Of a DNA stretch of 64,000 nt, positions 23,001 to 33,355 are shown in pieces; the first letter of the stretch is position 1; each line of letters starts with the position of its first letter. Source of the DNA: Nectonema munidae (lineage: Eukaryota; Nematomorpha; Nectonematoida; Nectonematidae); the NCBI GenBank assembly GCA_030549495.1, contig JAUIRK010000905.1, positions 641,887 to 705,886 of the forward strand, written 5' to 3'. Both the position numbers and the translations under genes were made by a program. Below the pieces are notes generated by a model. The model had not been told where the DNA came from. It saw only the letters and a program-made list of their open reading frames with translations, and did not search any database.

Positions 23001-25776
23001 AATGCAACATGTGTTAATCTTTCTTCGCATAGTTATGCGCTAAATCAATAACAAGCGTGTTAGAATCAATAATGTGATTTATTCTTCGTACACTGTCGGT
23101 ATAAATATAACGAATGCCCTTCGTTAAAAATCAGAAAGGTTGTATCTAAACTAAATAAAAGTAGACTACGATTATCCAACAAAACTCGTACTTTCGATCG
23201 ACATTTTTCACTTCAAAAATAATTTAAAATTTATTAGAAAAATATTATACTGACCTATACTACTGACCCATAAAAAGTAAAAAATATATATCTATTTTCG
23301 ACAGCTTTCTTTAACTATGACATTTTAAAATGTAAAAAACCATATTCTACATTTGTGAATATAAAATATTGAAAAAATAGTATATAAACTCATCACGTTA
23401 ATTATATTATTGGTATTTTTTGAAACGAGATAAACGTTGACTGACCTCACATAAAAGCAGATTTTGGAAAAATAAAAATATATTTATTTGTATAACCTAG
23501 CCTATGTTAACCATAAAGATTATACCTTTCCAATGATACCATTTTCATTAAAAAGTATTCTTTAAATCTTCACATTATGCTCCCACTCAAAAGGTGTTCC
23601 GTTTTTTTTCCAAAAATTTAGACCAAATTTTTCGAAGTAAAGTCCATTTATTAAAATTTTTTAAAACTTTTGCAAAAATAAATTATTCTAGAGTATCTAG
23701 CAAACGATAAGCTTTTTAATGATATATATGTATCATGGAAAAGAATTATTGAAAAACATTTTAATTCTTTCTGCAAATCAAACAAGTAAAAAATTTCAAA
23801 AAATCGTATTAGTATTGGTAGTAGTTTATTATCTTGGGCTAAAATTTTTTTGATTTAAAAAAGACGAAAAATTAAAAATTATTACAGTAAATAAATACAA
23901 ATATTAAAGAAATAATATAATAATATTTTCGGCCAAATGTACAACTACATAGAAATGTTTGGCTTATATCAATATTAACACAATTTATTCTGAAGAATTT
24001 GAGGACAGTTCGATATATCAGTAAATAACATTTGTCTAAAACCATGCATTTTTTATCTGAAAGAATTTTCTTTATTGGAATATCGTTCTTTCAATCTAGG
24101 TATGTAAGAAAAAGAAAACATTTAAATTACTTATAAGATAGAACAAAGGTGAACTCATTAAAATTTTAATAAGGTTATATGATGGTAGTAGGCAACCATT
24201 TCGCTTTTTTGTCATCAAAAGCTAAAAATTGGACGTACATTATCTGGGCACTCTATAATCAAATCTAGAGAGTCCTATACATGCTGAATTCAAACAATAC
24301 TTTTTTTATTTAATGTTAGAAGGTATATTCATAAACAAAGTCAAGAAATTTGTGAACTAGATAGTCTAAGAAAATTGGAAAAAAAACGTTTGAAAATTTT
24401 TTCGTGTCAAATAGACCCGAAGAAAATATAAGGATTAAGTGTTTAACTCTTTGAGGACCAGAATTTTCAAGAATAATCGTCTGCTTTTTTTCAATGGAAT
24501 TTTGTATGTTGTAAGCAGACGATTATTATTTCTTGGTACATCGGTGTCACACTAAGCCTCAAAGGGTTAAACAAAAACTCACTTACTCGTAACCGGTTAA
24601 CGACCTGAGTCGACAATTCGTCTGCGTTTATAAATGCTTTTAATACAAATTTGCTTTACATTTGATATCGTTTTTGGTTATTGATCTTTTGGTTCACTCC
24701 TTAAAAATTATCCGTTGGCTGCGTCTTCCTTCACCAGTGAAATACACTAAAACGAATGAAAAAATAATAAGGTTTTGGTGGATTTAAATTTCTGTCAAAT
24801 ATGTACCATCTTTTCCTTTTTTGTTGGATCGTAATTATGAATTGGGGATCAAAAACACTAAATTAATCTATATGTATTTAGGAAAAGAATGTCAGTGGAT
24901 GAATGTTTTCAGCATGAATGGATAGCCAAGTCGGAATTGTCTTCATCAACAGCCATACCGAATATTTCTGCTATGGGAATACGTAGATCACTATCAGACT
25001 CTACTAAAGAAGCTCTTCCTGGAGCAGAAATTTTGAAAAAGAGTAAGTTCTCGGACGACGCACAAGTTTGTAACTTGAAGGGACCAAAGCTCGAAGATAT
25101 CGATAAGTGTAGTAGCAGTGGAATCGGAACTCTGGACTCCTTTGATTTCGAAGATGTCAATAATAACACAAATAACAATTCTTCATTAAGCCAAAAACTT
25201 AAGCCGTTTCCATCCAAAATATGCGATGATGAAAGTTCTTGCAGTGAAAGTAGTGATGACGAAAGCTCAAATGAAGGCGATGATGGTAAATCCTTTTTTG
25301 ATGATCGTGAATCTTGTTTGATCGACGCTTCCAACATCTTGGCATCTGAAAGCGAAGACAGCAGCAGCAGCAGCAGCAGCGAGCAAAGTAGCGACGATGA
25401 TCGCGACGAACGAGATGAAGAAAAAATTTCATCAGCATCTTCATTCGAATCCTGTGACGAAGAAAAAGAGCATAATAGAGATTTCTTGCTAACCATCCCT
25501 CCTATTCTTTCTTACAAAAATTTAGGCCTTTTAAATATACGATCTTCAGATTCAACAACCAAGTTTAGGACAAATAAAGGCAAATCTCTCGCTTGCATAA
25601 CAAACACATCCCTAATGCTATCAGCATCTTCTAATAACCATCATCTAGTCAATAACATCAATCTTCAACACCCATCAAACCTATTTCGAACTTTCTTGTT
25701 CAATGGATCTTCAAGCTTCAAAAAAGTATTCTCTAACCTCTCTCGCTATAAATCGGAACCCATGTTAAATTTCTAA
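1835..25776 (+). CDS. Drak: DRAK / STK17-type serine-threonine kinase (DAPK family), 5'-partial
   Basis: Five exons (1835-2095, 14897-15041, 16534-16660, 19140-19368, 24882-25776) join in frame to encode about 550 residues. Seen in order: glycine loop RGHYATVKR, VAIK-type lysine in YAAKF, hinge LILEYAHGGELFD, catalytic loop HLDIKPSNILL, DFGLSK, CGTPDYAAPE, and subdomains IX-XI ending in NPKKRMSVDECFQHEW. HLD instead of HRD and the LEYAxGGE stretch fit human STK17A/B and fly Drak, which phosphorylate myosin light chain and act in actomyosin control and apoptosis. Catalytic Lys, Asp, Asn and DFG are all present, so it should be active. The C-terminal 290 residues are Ser/Asp/Glu-rich and poorly conserved. 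A Ser/His-rich insert (SSASSSPHHH) follows helix C. The N-terminal exon lies outside the window. DAPK itself is less likely because no calmodulin segment, ankyrin repeats or death domain follow. Confidence 0.92.
6185..6687. mobile_element. Inverted-repeat (foldback-like) element with tandemly repeated arm
   Basis: The left end reads CGGTCAGACTAAACACCCC and the right end is its approximate reverse complement. A 7-bp duplication TGACGCA flanks it (6178-6184 and 6688-6694), or 8 bp with one mismatch. The right arm contains four copies of a unit starting TTTTTTGTAGTG at about 6300, 6420, 6513 and 6631, in the order of 90-120 bp apart; the left arm has one inverted copy. No coding capacity. Confidence 0.7.
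6874..7161 (-). other. Unidentified 95-codon open frame in DRAK intron
   Basis: An open minus-strand frame rich in Phe, Ile and Leu, inside the intron and next to a hAT-like terminal remnant. No motif I recognise. It may be a transposase scrap or chance. Confidence 0.15.
8293..8558. mobile_element. hAT-type MITE with near-perfect 8-bp TSD
   Basis: Flanked by CGGTAGAG (8285-8292) and CAGTAGAG (8559-8566), seven of eight bases equal. It starts CAGGCTTCTTTAACCC and ends GTAAAAAGGTACTG, short imperfect inverted ends of hAT style. Inside are GGGCC motifs near both ends and AT-rich filler. 266 bp, non-coding. Confidence 0.6.
8641..8790 (-). repeat. tRNA-derived SINE, copy 1
   Basis: On the minus strand it begins with GGTTGGTTGG, then TTTCGATAACTTAAG, a B-box-like GAGTTCGATGC, GTAGTTCGATAC, and ends near GGTACCTTTAAC. 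The same order of blocks recurs at 9860, 10775, 35885, 38895 and 42725, which defines the family. Confidence 0.7.
9860..9985 (-). repeat. tRNA-derived SINE, copy 2
   Basis: Minus-strand copy with the blocks TTACGATAACTCAATG, a B-box-like GGTTCGATTCC, ATAGTTCGATACGAG and a GCGCAATTGTGCC block. The 5' part is shortened compared with copy 1. Confidence 0.7.
10775..10890 (+). repeat. tRNA-derived SINE, copy 3
   Basis: Plus strand: GGTTGGTTAGTTACTAGG, TTTCGATAACTCAGGG, B box GGATTCGATCCCTCATC, then GGTTCGATGAAAACACCC. The middle block is shorter than in copies 1 and 5. Confidence 0.7.
12718..13144. mobile_element. hAT-type MITE with perfect 8-bp TSD
   Basis: Starts CAGTGGTTCCCAACC and ends GGTTGGGAACCACTG, perfect 15-bp inverted ends. 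Flanked on both sides by ATCTACAT (12710-12717 and 13145-13152). 427 bp, AT-rich, non-coding. The CAGTGGTTC terminus and 8-bp duplication are classic for ZBED-like hAT elements. Confidence 0.88.
13490..13990 (-). pseudogene. Merlin (IS1016-like) DNA transposon transposase fossil
   Basis: Minus-strand translation gives VDTSYKIKYQS, then YHRGRTPQKQIWVFGLI, and in another frame IYSDEW, YITVNHT and GVHTQNFESYW. This order (D-S-Y, HRGR..QWVFG, SDEW, VNHS, VHTN..ES.W) is that of Merlin/ISXO2 DDE transposases. The reading frame shifts once between the first and second catalytic blocks (near 13700), so it is dead. Target duplications were not found. It sits antisense inside the DRAK intron. Confidence 0.8.
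14716..14746 (+). promoter_or_regulatory. Candidate recursive (zero-length-exon) splice site
   Basis: A pyrimidine-rich tract runs straight into ATCAG followed at once by GTGAGT, with the AG/GT junction at 14740/14741. A strong acceptor abutting a strong donor is the signature of recursive splicing. It lies in the longest visible intron of the gene, 156 bases before the next exon. It could also be coincidence. Confidence 0.4.
14800..14871 (+). tRNA. tRNA-Glu (anticodon CTC)
   Basis: 72 bases fold as a standard cloverleaf. Acceptor TCCCAGA pairs with TCTGGGA (14864-14870), with discriminator A at 14871. The A-box region is TGGTCTAGTGG, the anticodon stem CCGCG/CGCGG with loop CTCTCAC (anticodon 14833-14835), and the T arm GGGTTCGATTCC. 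It differs from the human tRNA-Glu-CTC I remember at only a few stem positions, all compensated. It lies in the sense direction inside the DRAK intron, 25 bases before the exon at 14897. Confidence 0.97.
14872..14878 (+). terminator. Pol III terminator of the tRNA-Glu gene
   Basis: Seven Ts follow the discriminator base directly. The same T-rich stretch continues to 14894 and also serves as the polypyrimidine tract of the DRAK acceptor at 14895-14896. Confidence 0.85.
14897..15041 (+). CDS. Drak: DRAK exon b: hinge to catalytic loop
   Basis: Completes Tyr of LILEY, then AHGGELFDQM and ends at HLDIK. Acceptor TTTTTTAG, donor GTAAGT. 145 bases, phase consistent with both neighbours. Confidence 0.93.
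15042..16533 (+). other. DRAK intron between exons b and c
   Basis: Standard GTAAGT donor and TTTTGTAG acceptor. Most of its second half is the inverted-repeat element at 15632-16250; I see nothing else. Confidence 0.8.
15632..16250. mobile_element. Inverted-repeat element with tandem-repeat left arm
   Basis: The left arm (TATATACCATTTTTAG, then TTCTAAACGGTC) reappears inverted at about 16195-16235, giving arms of about 45 bp. Next to the left arm stand five copies of a roughly 22-bp unit around AAATTCTAAAGTG and TCTTTTT (15685-15800); the right arm has one. Non-coding; a 60-codon frame over the repeats is only repeat-encoded Ser-Lys-Val-Ser-Phe. Confidence 0.65.
16534..16660 (+). CDS. Drak: DRAK exon c: PSNILL to activation segment
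   Basis: Encodes PSNILLSDSLPQ, CDFGLSK and CGTPDYA, ending with one base of the next Ala codon. Acceptor TTTTGTAG. The following intron starts with GC, not GT. Confidence 0.92.
16655..16668 (+). promoter_or_regulatory. Non-canonical GC donor (GC-AG intron)
   Basis: The exon ends TGCAG and the intron starts GCAATG. The family-conserved Tyr-x-Ala-Pro-Glu can only be formed by splicing here: G at 16660 plus CT at 19140 makes Ala. GC donors typically have a strong AG/GCAA context, as here. Confidence 0.85.
16883..17310 (-). pseudogene. piggyBac transposase 3' fragment with one terminus
   Basis: The minus strand encodes CTRRWPVAVFYNYLDMTALN (17240-17305), the conserved C-terminal block of PGBD-like transposases, followed by about 80 more residues. 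The left border is TTAA (16883-16886) followed by CCCTCGCACTACCAGAG, a piggyBac-type terminus about 140 bases beyond the reading frame. The catalytic part and the other end are missing, so it is truncated on its 5' side. Confidence 0.75.
17690..17860. repeat. TG-rich low-complexity tract
   Basis: Irregular alternation of GTGT, TTTG and TCTGTG blocks without a fixed period. Confidence 0.6.
18008..18409 (-). other. Unidentified 133-codon open frame in DRAK intron
   Basis: Longest unexplained frame in this intron. Phe/Leu/Lys-rich N-terminal half, then a less biased stretch with GLGQNCLDNPGHSLH. I do not recognise a family. It could be a transposon scrap or chance in AT-rich DNA. Confidence 0.2.
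19140..19368 (+). CDS. Drak: DRAK exon d: APE motif to subdomain XI
   Basis: Encodes APEVLNYNDIS, DMWSLGVLTYVML, GYSPFTGEN and SPLATDFISKLLVSNP, strongly matching STK17. Acceptor TTTTTCTAG, donor GTATCT. 229 bases in phase with both neighbours. Confidence 0.93.
20930..22290 (-). pseudogene. hAT transposase fossil, ZBED5/SCAND3-like
   Basis: The minus strand shows, in several frames: KKSHNIGKQLI and LNDTIRRS (about 21920-22030), FFAQIDETMDAANLSQLW (about 21790-21850) and, near the C-terminus, RNSLEVCNDMRVAL (about 21000-21045). These match the order of ZBED5/SCAND3-type hAT transposases (SKNDTV, Q-D-E-S-T-D, dimerisation end). Many stops and shifts make it long dead. No clear termini found. 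Confidence 0.65.
24443..24570. mobile_element. TTAA-flanked piggyBac-type MITE (copy M2)
   Basis: TTAA at 24443 and 24567. Ends CTCTTTGAGGACCA and (inverted) CCCTTTGAGGCTTA. Inside, AATCGTCTGC and GCAGACGATT face each other in a hairpin. Shares the TCGTCTGCTTTTTTTCAATG block with copy M3 at 41658. Confidence 0.75.
24882..25776 (+). CDS. Drak: DRAK terminal exon: end of kinase domain and acidic tail
   Basis: Starts with the last base of Lys (NPK), then KRMSVDECFQHEWIAKSEL, the end of the kinase fold. It then runs 280 residues rich in Ser, Asp and Glu, with a seven-serine tract encoded by AGC repeats near 25360, and ends with stop TAA at 25774-25776. Acceptor ATTTAG. The tail may be regulatory; no known domain is visible. 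Confidence 0.9.
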
Positions 25777-26078
25777 ACCTCAGCACTTGAAAACCCATTG
25801 CACATGCCTTATATATGCTAGTGTTTTCTTCCTTTCATCTCCTCCTAATATTCATTTCTGTGATATTTAAAAATTTTCAAAAAAATCGTTTTTTAAGGCA
25901 TATACATACATAGAATTTGTTAAATATTCTAATTTAATACTGCGTTTGTTATTTGTTCATTATTAACACTTGCTAAAGCTTGGTTTTACCTGGAATCTTA
26001 GCGCTTTTGCTACTTTCATAAATTTGGATCTTAATGTGCAATTTTCGATTAAACATGAAATTAATTAAGCATAATAAT

Positions 26079-26084
26079 AATAAA
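26079..26084 (+). promoter_or_regulatory. Candidate poly(A) signal of DRAK
   Basis: AATAAA about 300 bases after the stop codon. A second AATAAA at 26293-26298 is an alternative. Confidence 0.5.
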
Positions 26085-27404
26085 GTTTTCAATTTTGGTG
26101 CTTAACTATAATATTACACGCGGCTTTTATGATTATTATTTTTCATTCATATAATTATTATTATAACTATCTTTATCCATTTTTGCTTTATTTTATAATG
26201 TATTTTTCCTCTATCTTTTGAATATGACGCATTTTTGCACCGTTCCTTTAATTCTACAAGTGTATACAAATAATAAACACTATTTTTGAAAAAATAAATT
26301 TGATTGACTATTGAATTCATTCTTTACCTACCTCGCATATTCTTAGAAGTTTTAGTCGAAGTGTTTGCAAACATATGGTAAGGAAAAAGTCTCTCTTTAT
26401 TTCCAACTACTTTCTATATTCCCTCACCAAAAACAAAAGTCTCAACTTAGACCCAAATAAGTGCTCAAAGAGCTCAACACTTCCAATGAGAAATTTTTTT
26501 TATCAACTGAAAAAAGTTTTCAATTAGTTTTTTTATACAAGTTTTGTAAAAACGACAATTATATTTTGGTTTAAAATTTGGATATTCAAAAAATAAAAAA
26601 ATTTATATAAAACAGTAAAGAGAAAATTTTTAAACCAAGCTTGCTACACAAAAATTTAGGTTATTCAAAAGTTATGTGTTTTACAGATAAATACTTAAAG
26701 TATGTGATTTATAATGAATGTCTTTCCGGTAATTTACGTTTCTATTTATCTGGACAAATTAAATAAGTACAAAGTTGTAGAAATATACGCGTAATTTTGA
26801 AACTTGTTTTTAAGGTTTTATATTATTATCATTTTATTTATAATAATTAAAGCTTGTTTTTTAACTTTCATTTTAGTTGGAGCCAACTAGCCAATTTGAC
26901 TATTTTTTTAAATTGTATTACAAGGCGTAATTCCTAATTGAAATCTAATAAAGTAATAAACAAAAAAGTAATAAATTTAATCTTTTTTATAAAAATTAAA
27001 AAAACACGATGTAATCCATACACTAAGCTAAACTTTTAGGTAAGATATAAATTACAGTATTTTTTCGAGCAAAAATAACATGTTGAGTTTACTTAAATTT
27101 AAAACAAAAAGTTTTTGCTTTTTATGTTCAATAATACTCATAATAAGAATTGAGAAAAATTTACTTACAACCGAGAAAAATCATGAAATAACCTTGCTAT
27201 ACTTTTGCATATTGCTGTACTGTTTCTATACACTTTGCCAATAGTGTATATTTAAATTCTTTTAACGATGGATGTGTGCATGTCTGCCTAGCCGCTCTAT
27301 AGTGTTGTAGAAGAGAATCAAACTTTCAAACAATTGAAATGAGGAGTCTTTCATTCTGTTCATTCAACTTTGGATCGTGATTGCATGTCCATTTTCATCA
27401 AAAT

Positions 27405-27640
27405 CGTAACTATTTGAAAAATTTCCGAAATTATTATACATTTTTTCAAAATGTGAGATGCCTTATCGCGGGAAAATAAAGCTGCTGATAGATAGAAATG
27501 TAGATGGATGAATGTAGTTCATGCTAGATACAATCTTACTTTCAAATAAATGCATGAGGAGTTTATGAAAAGCTATAAATCTCCAATTTTTTGTCTTCAC
27601 GATCGTGTAAGGAATTTATAGGAGTTCTAGAACAAAGAGT
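27405..27640 (+). repeat. Dispersed repeat, copy A (same family as 40760-41000)
   Basis: Shares GAAAAGCTATAAATCTCCAA and the TCTTCACGATCGTG block with the minus strand of 40760-41000, over about 230 bases. In the other copy the stretch reads as a 60-codon frame; here it is interrupted. Family unknown. Confidence 0.6.
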
Positions 27641-27758
27641 TGTTCAAGTACAAGAAGGAATGTACTCAATCCTAATGGATGAGTGTTAGAGTTTGGCGAA
27701 ACTCGGAAATTTTCAACTCGACATGAAAATCAATTAAACAAAGTAGGATAGGCTTCAA

Positions 27759-27880
27759 TAGCCGAAACTGGTCTTTCACACAGTGTATGTACGCTTAGTG
27801 ATGATAGAACTAACAATTTATAATAGCCGAAACTGGTCTTTCACACAGTGTACGCTTAGTGATGATAGAACTAACAATTT
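27759..27880. repeat. Tandem duplication, about 60 bp
   Basis: ATAGCCGAAACTGGTCTTTC and CTTAGTGATGATAGAAC occur twice in a row; the first copy has four extra bases (TGTA) inside. Confidence 0.85.
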
Positions 27881-28586
27881 CTGGTAAACTTTCAGTTTTT
27901 TAAACATTCATTTTTCTTCAAAGAAAAAAGGAATTGACGATGTTTTATTATACTTTGGATCGCAAAGAGGTCTATTCCGACCGTGGGGGTCGATAACAGA
28001 TCTTTAGGGGGTGATAAGATAGACAAACTTACCAAATGGTGCCTATGCTTTTTTTACTTTATAGATGTAATAAATCTCCTTTTTCTTTTAAAACATAGCT
28101 TAGTACATTGTATAGTATAGGATATAAGAAACATATTTGGTTTGTATTTTTTCTCTTAATTGTTGGACATTCATTAATGTTTTTATGTAACATTTCTATG
28201 TGGGGTGTGGGTCGATGTGAAGACAAATGTTCTATGAAGGGGTCGACGGGTAAAAAAGTTTGCATATCCCTGGTCTAGATAAAAAGTAAACTAACAACAT
28301 TTTTTGACGCCTTATTTTATAACGTGTAAATAATGCTTTATAAAGATTTTGAGCAAATTAAAAAGTATTTCTAAATTTTCCATCATCAATTCAACATTAA
28401 ACCAACTTCAGCTTTTAATATATTTGAGTTTTCTGCACAGATATCTGTAAGTACAGTTTCTATTGGCATGCACTTCTTTAAAAAACTTCTAATCAACTTC
28501 ATGGAAAATTAAATAGTCAGATCCTACAGATACCTATGCTAAATTGATACATGTTTCAATTTCAAAAATCTTTCAATCATATAGAA

Positions 28587-31415
<2,829 letters not shown>

Positions 31416-32779
31416 ATATAGAATAAAGAGTTCCGCCTTCTCTTCACATCTAACTTCAAATTTAGGTTAGTTTTACCAAGTTTTTCAAAAACAAATTTTT
31501 GGAGTTTGCAATAATTTGTTGGAGTTTTCTAAAACAATCTATAAATACTTCGAATGCCATTAATAGGATCTTTAAAATTTTCACACAAATCAGTTTTTCG
31601 AGCAGAGTCTTTACCAACAAAAAATTGAATCAAATGCATTATTTATTTCCTTCTATATCATTTTCATAGAGTTCATGGCAAGCAACATTCTGTAGGCTTG
31701 AGGTTGATCTTTTTGATTTAGCATACAAAACATCACAAATTGCTAAATTTATTCCATGTGCGAAACATTGTTCATGCTCAATTCCTGAAATTGAGCCAAA
31801 TTTAATCATGCTTGCTCCATTCCATCTGTTGTTGAACATACAATATCTTTGGTTAGGTTCAATCCAAATTTCATTAAATGATTATATTAATCATGATTTT
31901 TGCTCGTTCATTGTTCAATGAGCCATCAATGTAAATAAGTCCTAATGACCAATGTTTTGATTCGCTATGCACGTTAATGTTTAAATATCTTTTATTAGTT
32001 GAAGCCGTCGTGTATTCATCAAGTGTCAAAGAGATTCTCACACCTTGGGAAATTTTGTTCGTAAAAAGAAGTTAACTCATCTTTTTTTATCATAAAAACA
32101 AAAAAGCATAACACGAACAGTTTTTTCATAACCTGGAGAATTTTCATCAAAAAGATCTCTCTGAACTTTAAAACTTTCACTTATAAACTCACTATGAACA
32201 ACAACTCTGAAACTAATTGCATCTATAGAAACCATTTTTGACACAGTCTCAATCATTGATCTTTTCAGAAACATTATCTTTTCATCAAGAGTTTTTTGTT
32301 TTTTAAATTTTGTTTCTGACTGTTCTTTTAGATATATTTTATGAACGTTCTTCAGATGATTCAATCGGCTTTTAGTCGAACCTACGCATAACTTAAGATT
32401 TTTTCCACATTTTAAGCACTTACAAACTTCAGAAGTACTTTATTCAAAAAATTCACACATTTGAGTTTCTTTTAGAAGCCATGCTAAATTAATAAGAAAT
32501 AGAGATTTTATTTAGACAAAAATCTCTAAAAAAAATAAAAAGTAGAACAATCAAAGGTAAAATTAAAAAAAAATTTTATAGTATAGTTCAGTGTTTTCAG
32601 TTTTCTAAAAAAAATTAGTTTTTTTAAAAACTCGAAAACAATCTAGCAAACTCGAATTCGGGGAAAAGTTTTTAACTAGATTTTTACTCAAGTTTTTCAC
32701 CTTCAAGTTCAAAAACGAGTGTTAAAACAATAACTGACATGAAGAATTATCAAATTGTTTTCGCTATAATAAGGAATCT

Positions 32780-32900
32780 ATGATATATGAGCGATTTTTT
32801 TGTCTTGAGCTAGAAGGTAGATGCGATCACAATTACAAACAAGGTAAACAACTTGTTATAATCCCTTCAGTTATCCACAGTTATGGAGGAGGGTTTGGGA
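32780..32900 (+). repeat. Dispersed repeat fragment related to 40650-40760 (-)
   Basis: Shares GCGATTTT, AGCTAGAA, CGATCACAATTACAAACAAG and GTTATCCACAGTTAT in the same order with the minus strand of 40650-40760. A 106-codon frame overlaps it but has no recognisable domain. Confidence 0.55.
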
Positions 32901-33226
32901 CGGACAGTGGAAGTATAATTTTGGGTAATAATGGTGATGTGTTCACTAAGCGTATGTTCAAAGAAATAGAGAAAATTTATGGAAAACTAATTCCCTTCTC
33001 AAAAAGTTTTTTTTATTTATATTTTGCTAATCATTATTTTAAAAAAATTAGTAAAAGATGTAATTACCTAATTTATACTATAAAAATGGTTGATTGTTAA
33101 TGTGATTCAAGCTTCCTTATACACTAAAAGGTATATCAACACAATCACGTCTATATAAAAAAGTTAAATTTCTTCCTTTAATCAACAGTCCAAATATAGC
33201 AATACATAAAAACAAAGGAAAAATGA

Positions 33227-33232
33227 TTTATT
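33227..33232 (-). promoter_or_regulatory. Poly(A) signal of BBS2
   Basis: AATAAA on the minus strand, starting 23 bases after the BBS2 stop codon. Confidence 0.6.
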
Positions 33233-33254
33233 GTGCAAAAATTGAGTATTCCTT

Positions 33255-33355
33255 CTAAATTTGTTGACAAGATAGAACTTTGATAACTTTTTCAACATCC
33301 ATAACTTTTAAAGCTTCTTTGCATTGCGATAAAAATTCCATGCGAAAACTTCCCA
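33255..33355 (-). CDS. BBS2: BBS2 exon 15 (stop)
   Basis: Completes Val, then GSFRMEFLSQCKEALK and VIKVLSCQQI followed by TAG (33257-33255). Equivalent to VGKPKNQVITACRDAIR ... LFKIMRVG at the human C-terminus. Acceptor ATTAAAG. Confidence 0.87.

Larger units (their letters stand above)
19369..24881 (+). other. DRAK intron between exons d and e
   Basis: 5.5 kb. Contains a hAT transposase fossil (20930-22290), a TTAA MITE (24443-24570) and a probable half-copy right after it (24595-24665, starting TTAACGACC). I see nothing identifiable in 22450-24430. Confidence 0.75.
25777..28270. other. DRAK 3' UTR and convergent intergenic DNA
   Basis: AATAAA poly(A) signals on the plus strand at 26079-26084 and 26293-26298 are the best ends for DRAK mRNA. 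Beyond lie a dispersed repeat (27405-27640), a small tandem duplication (27759-27880) and a hAT-like terminal remnant (about 27975-28275, right end ATATCCCTGGTC). Nothing else recognised. Confidence 0.6.

Noticed and set aside
24909-25496. 195-codon minus-strand open frame rich in Ser/Leu
   Set aside because: It is the antisense shadow of the Ser/acidic tail of the DRAK terminal exon; the plus-strand frame continues the kinase domain and has a proper acceptor.
32780-33100. 106-codon plus-strand frame near the BBS2 3' end
   Set aside because: No domain, and its first part is a repeat shared with 40650-40760; treated as repeat-derived.
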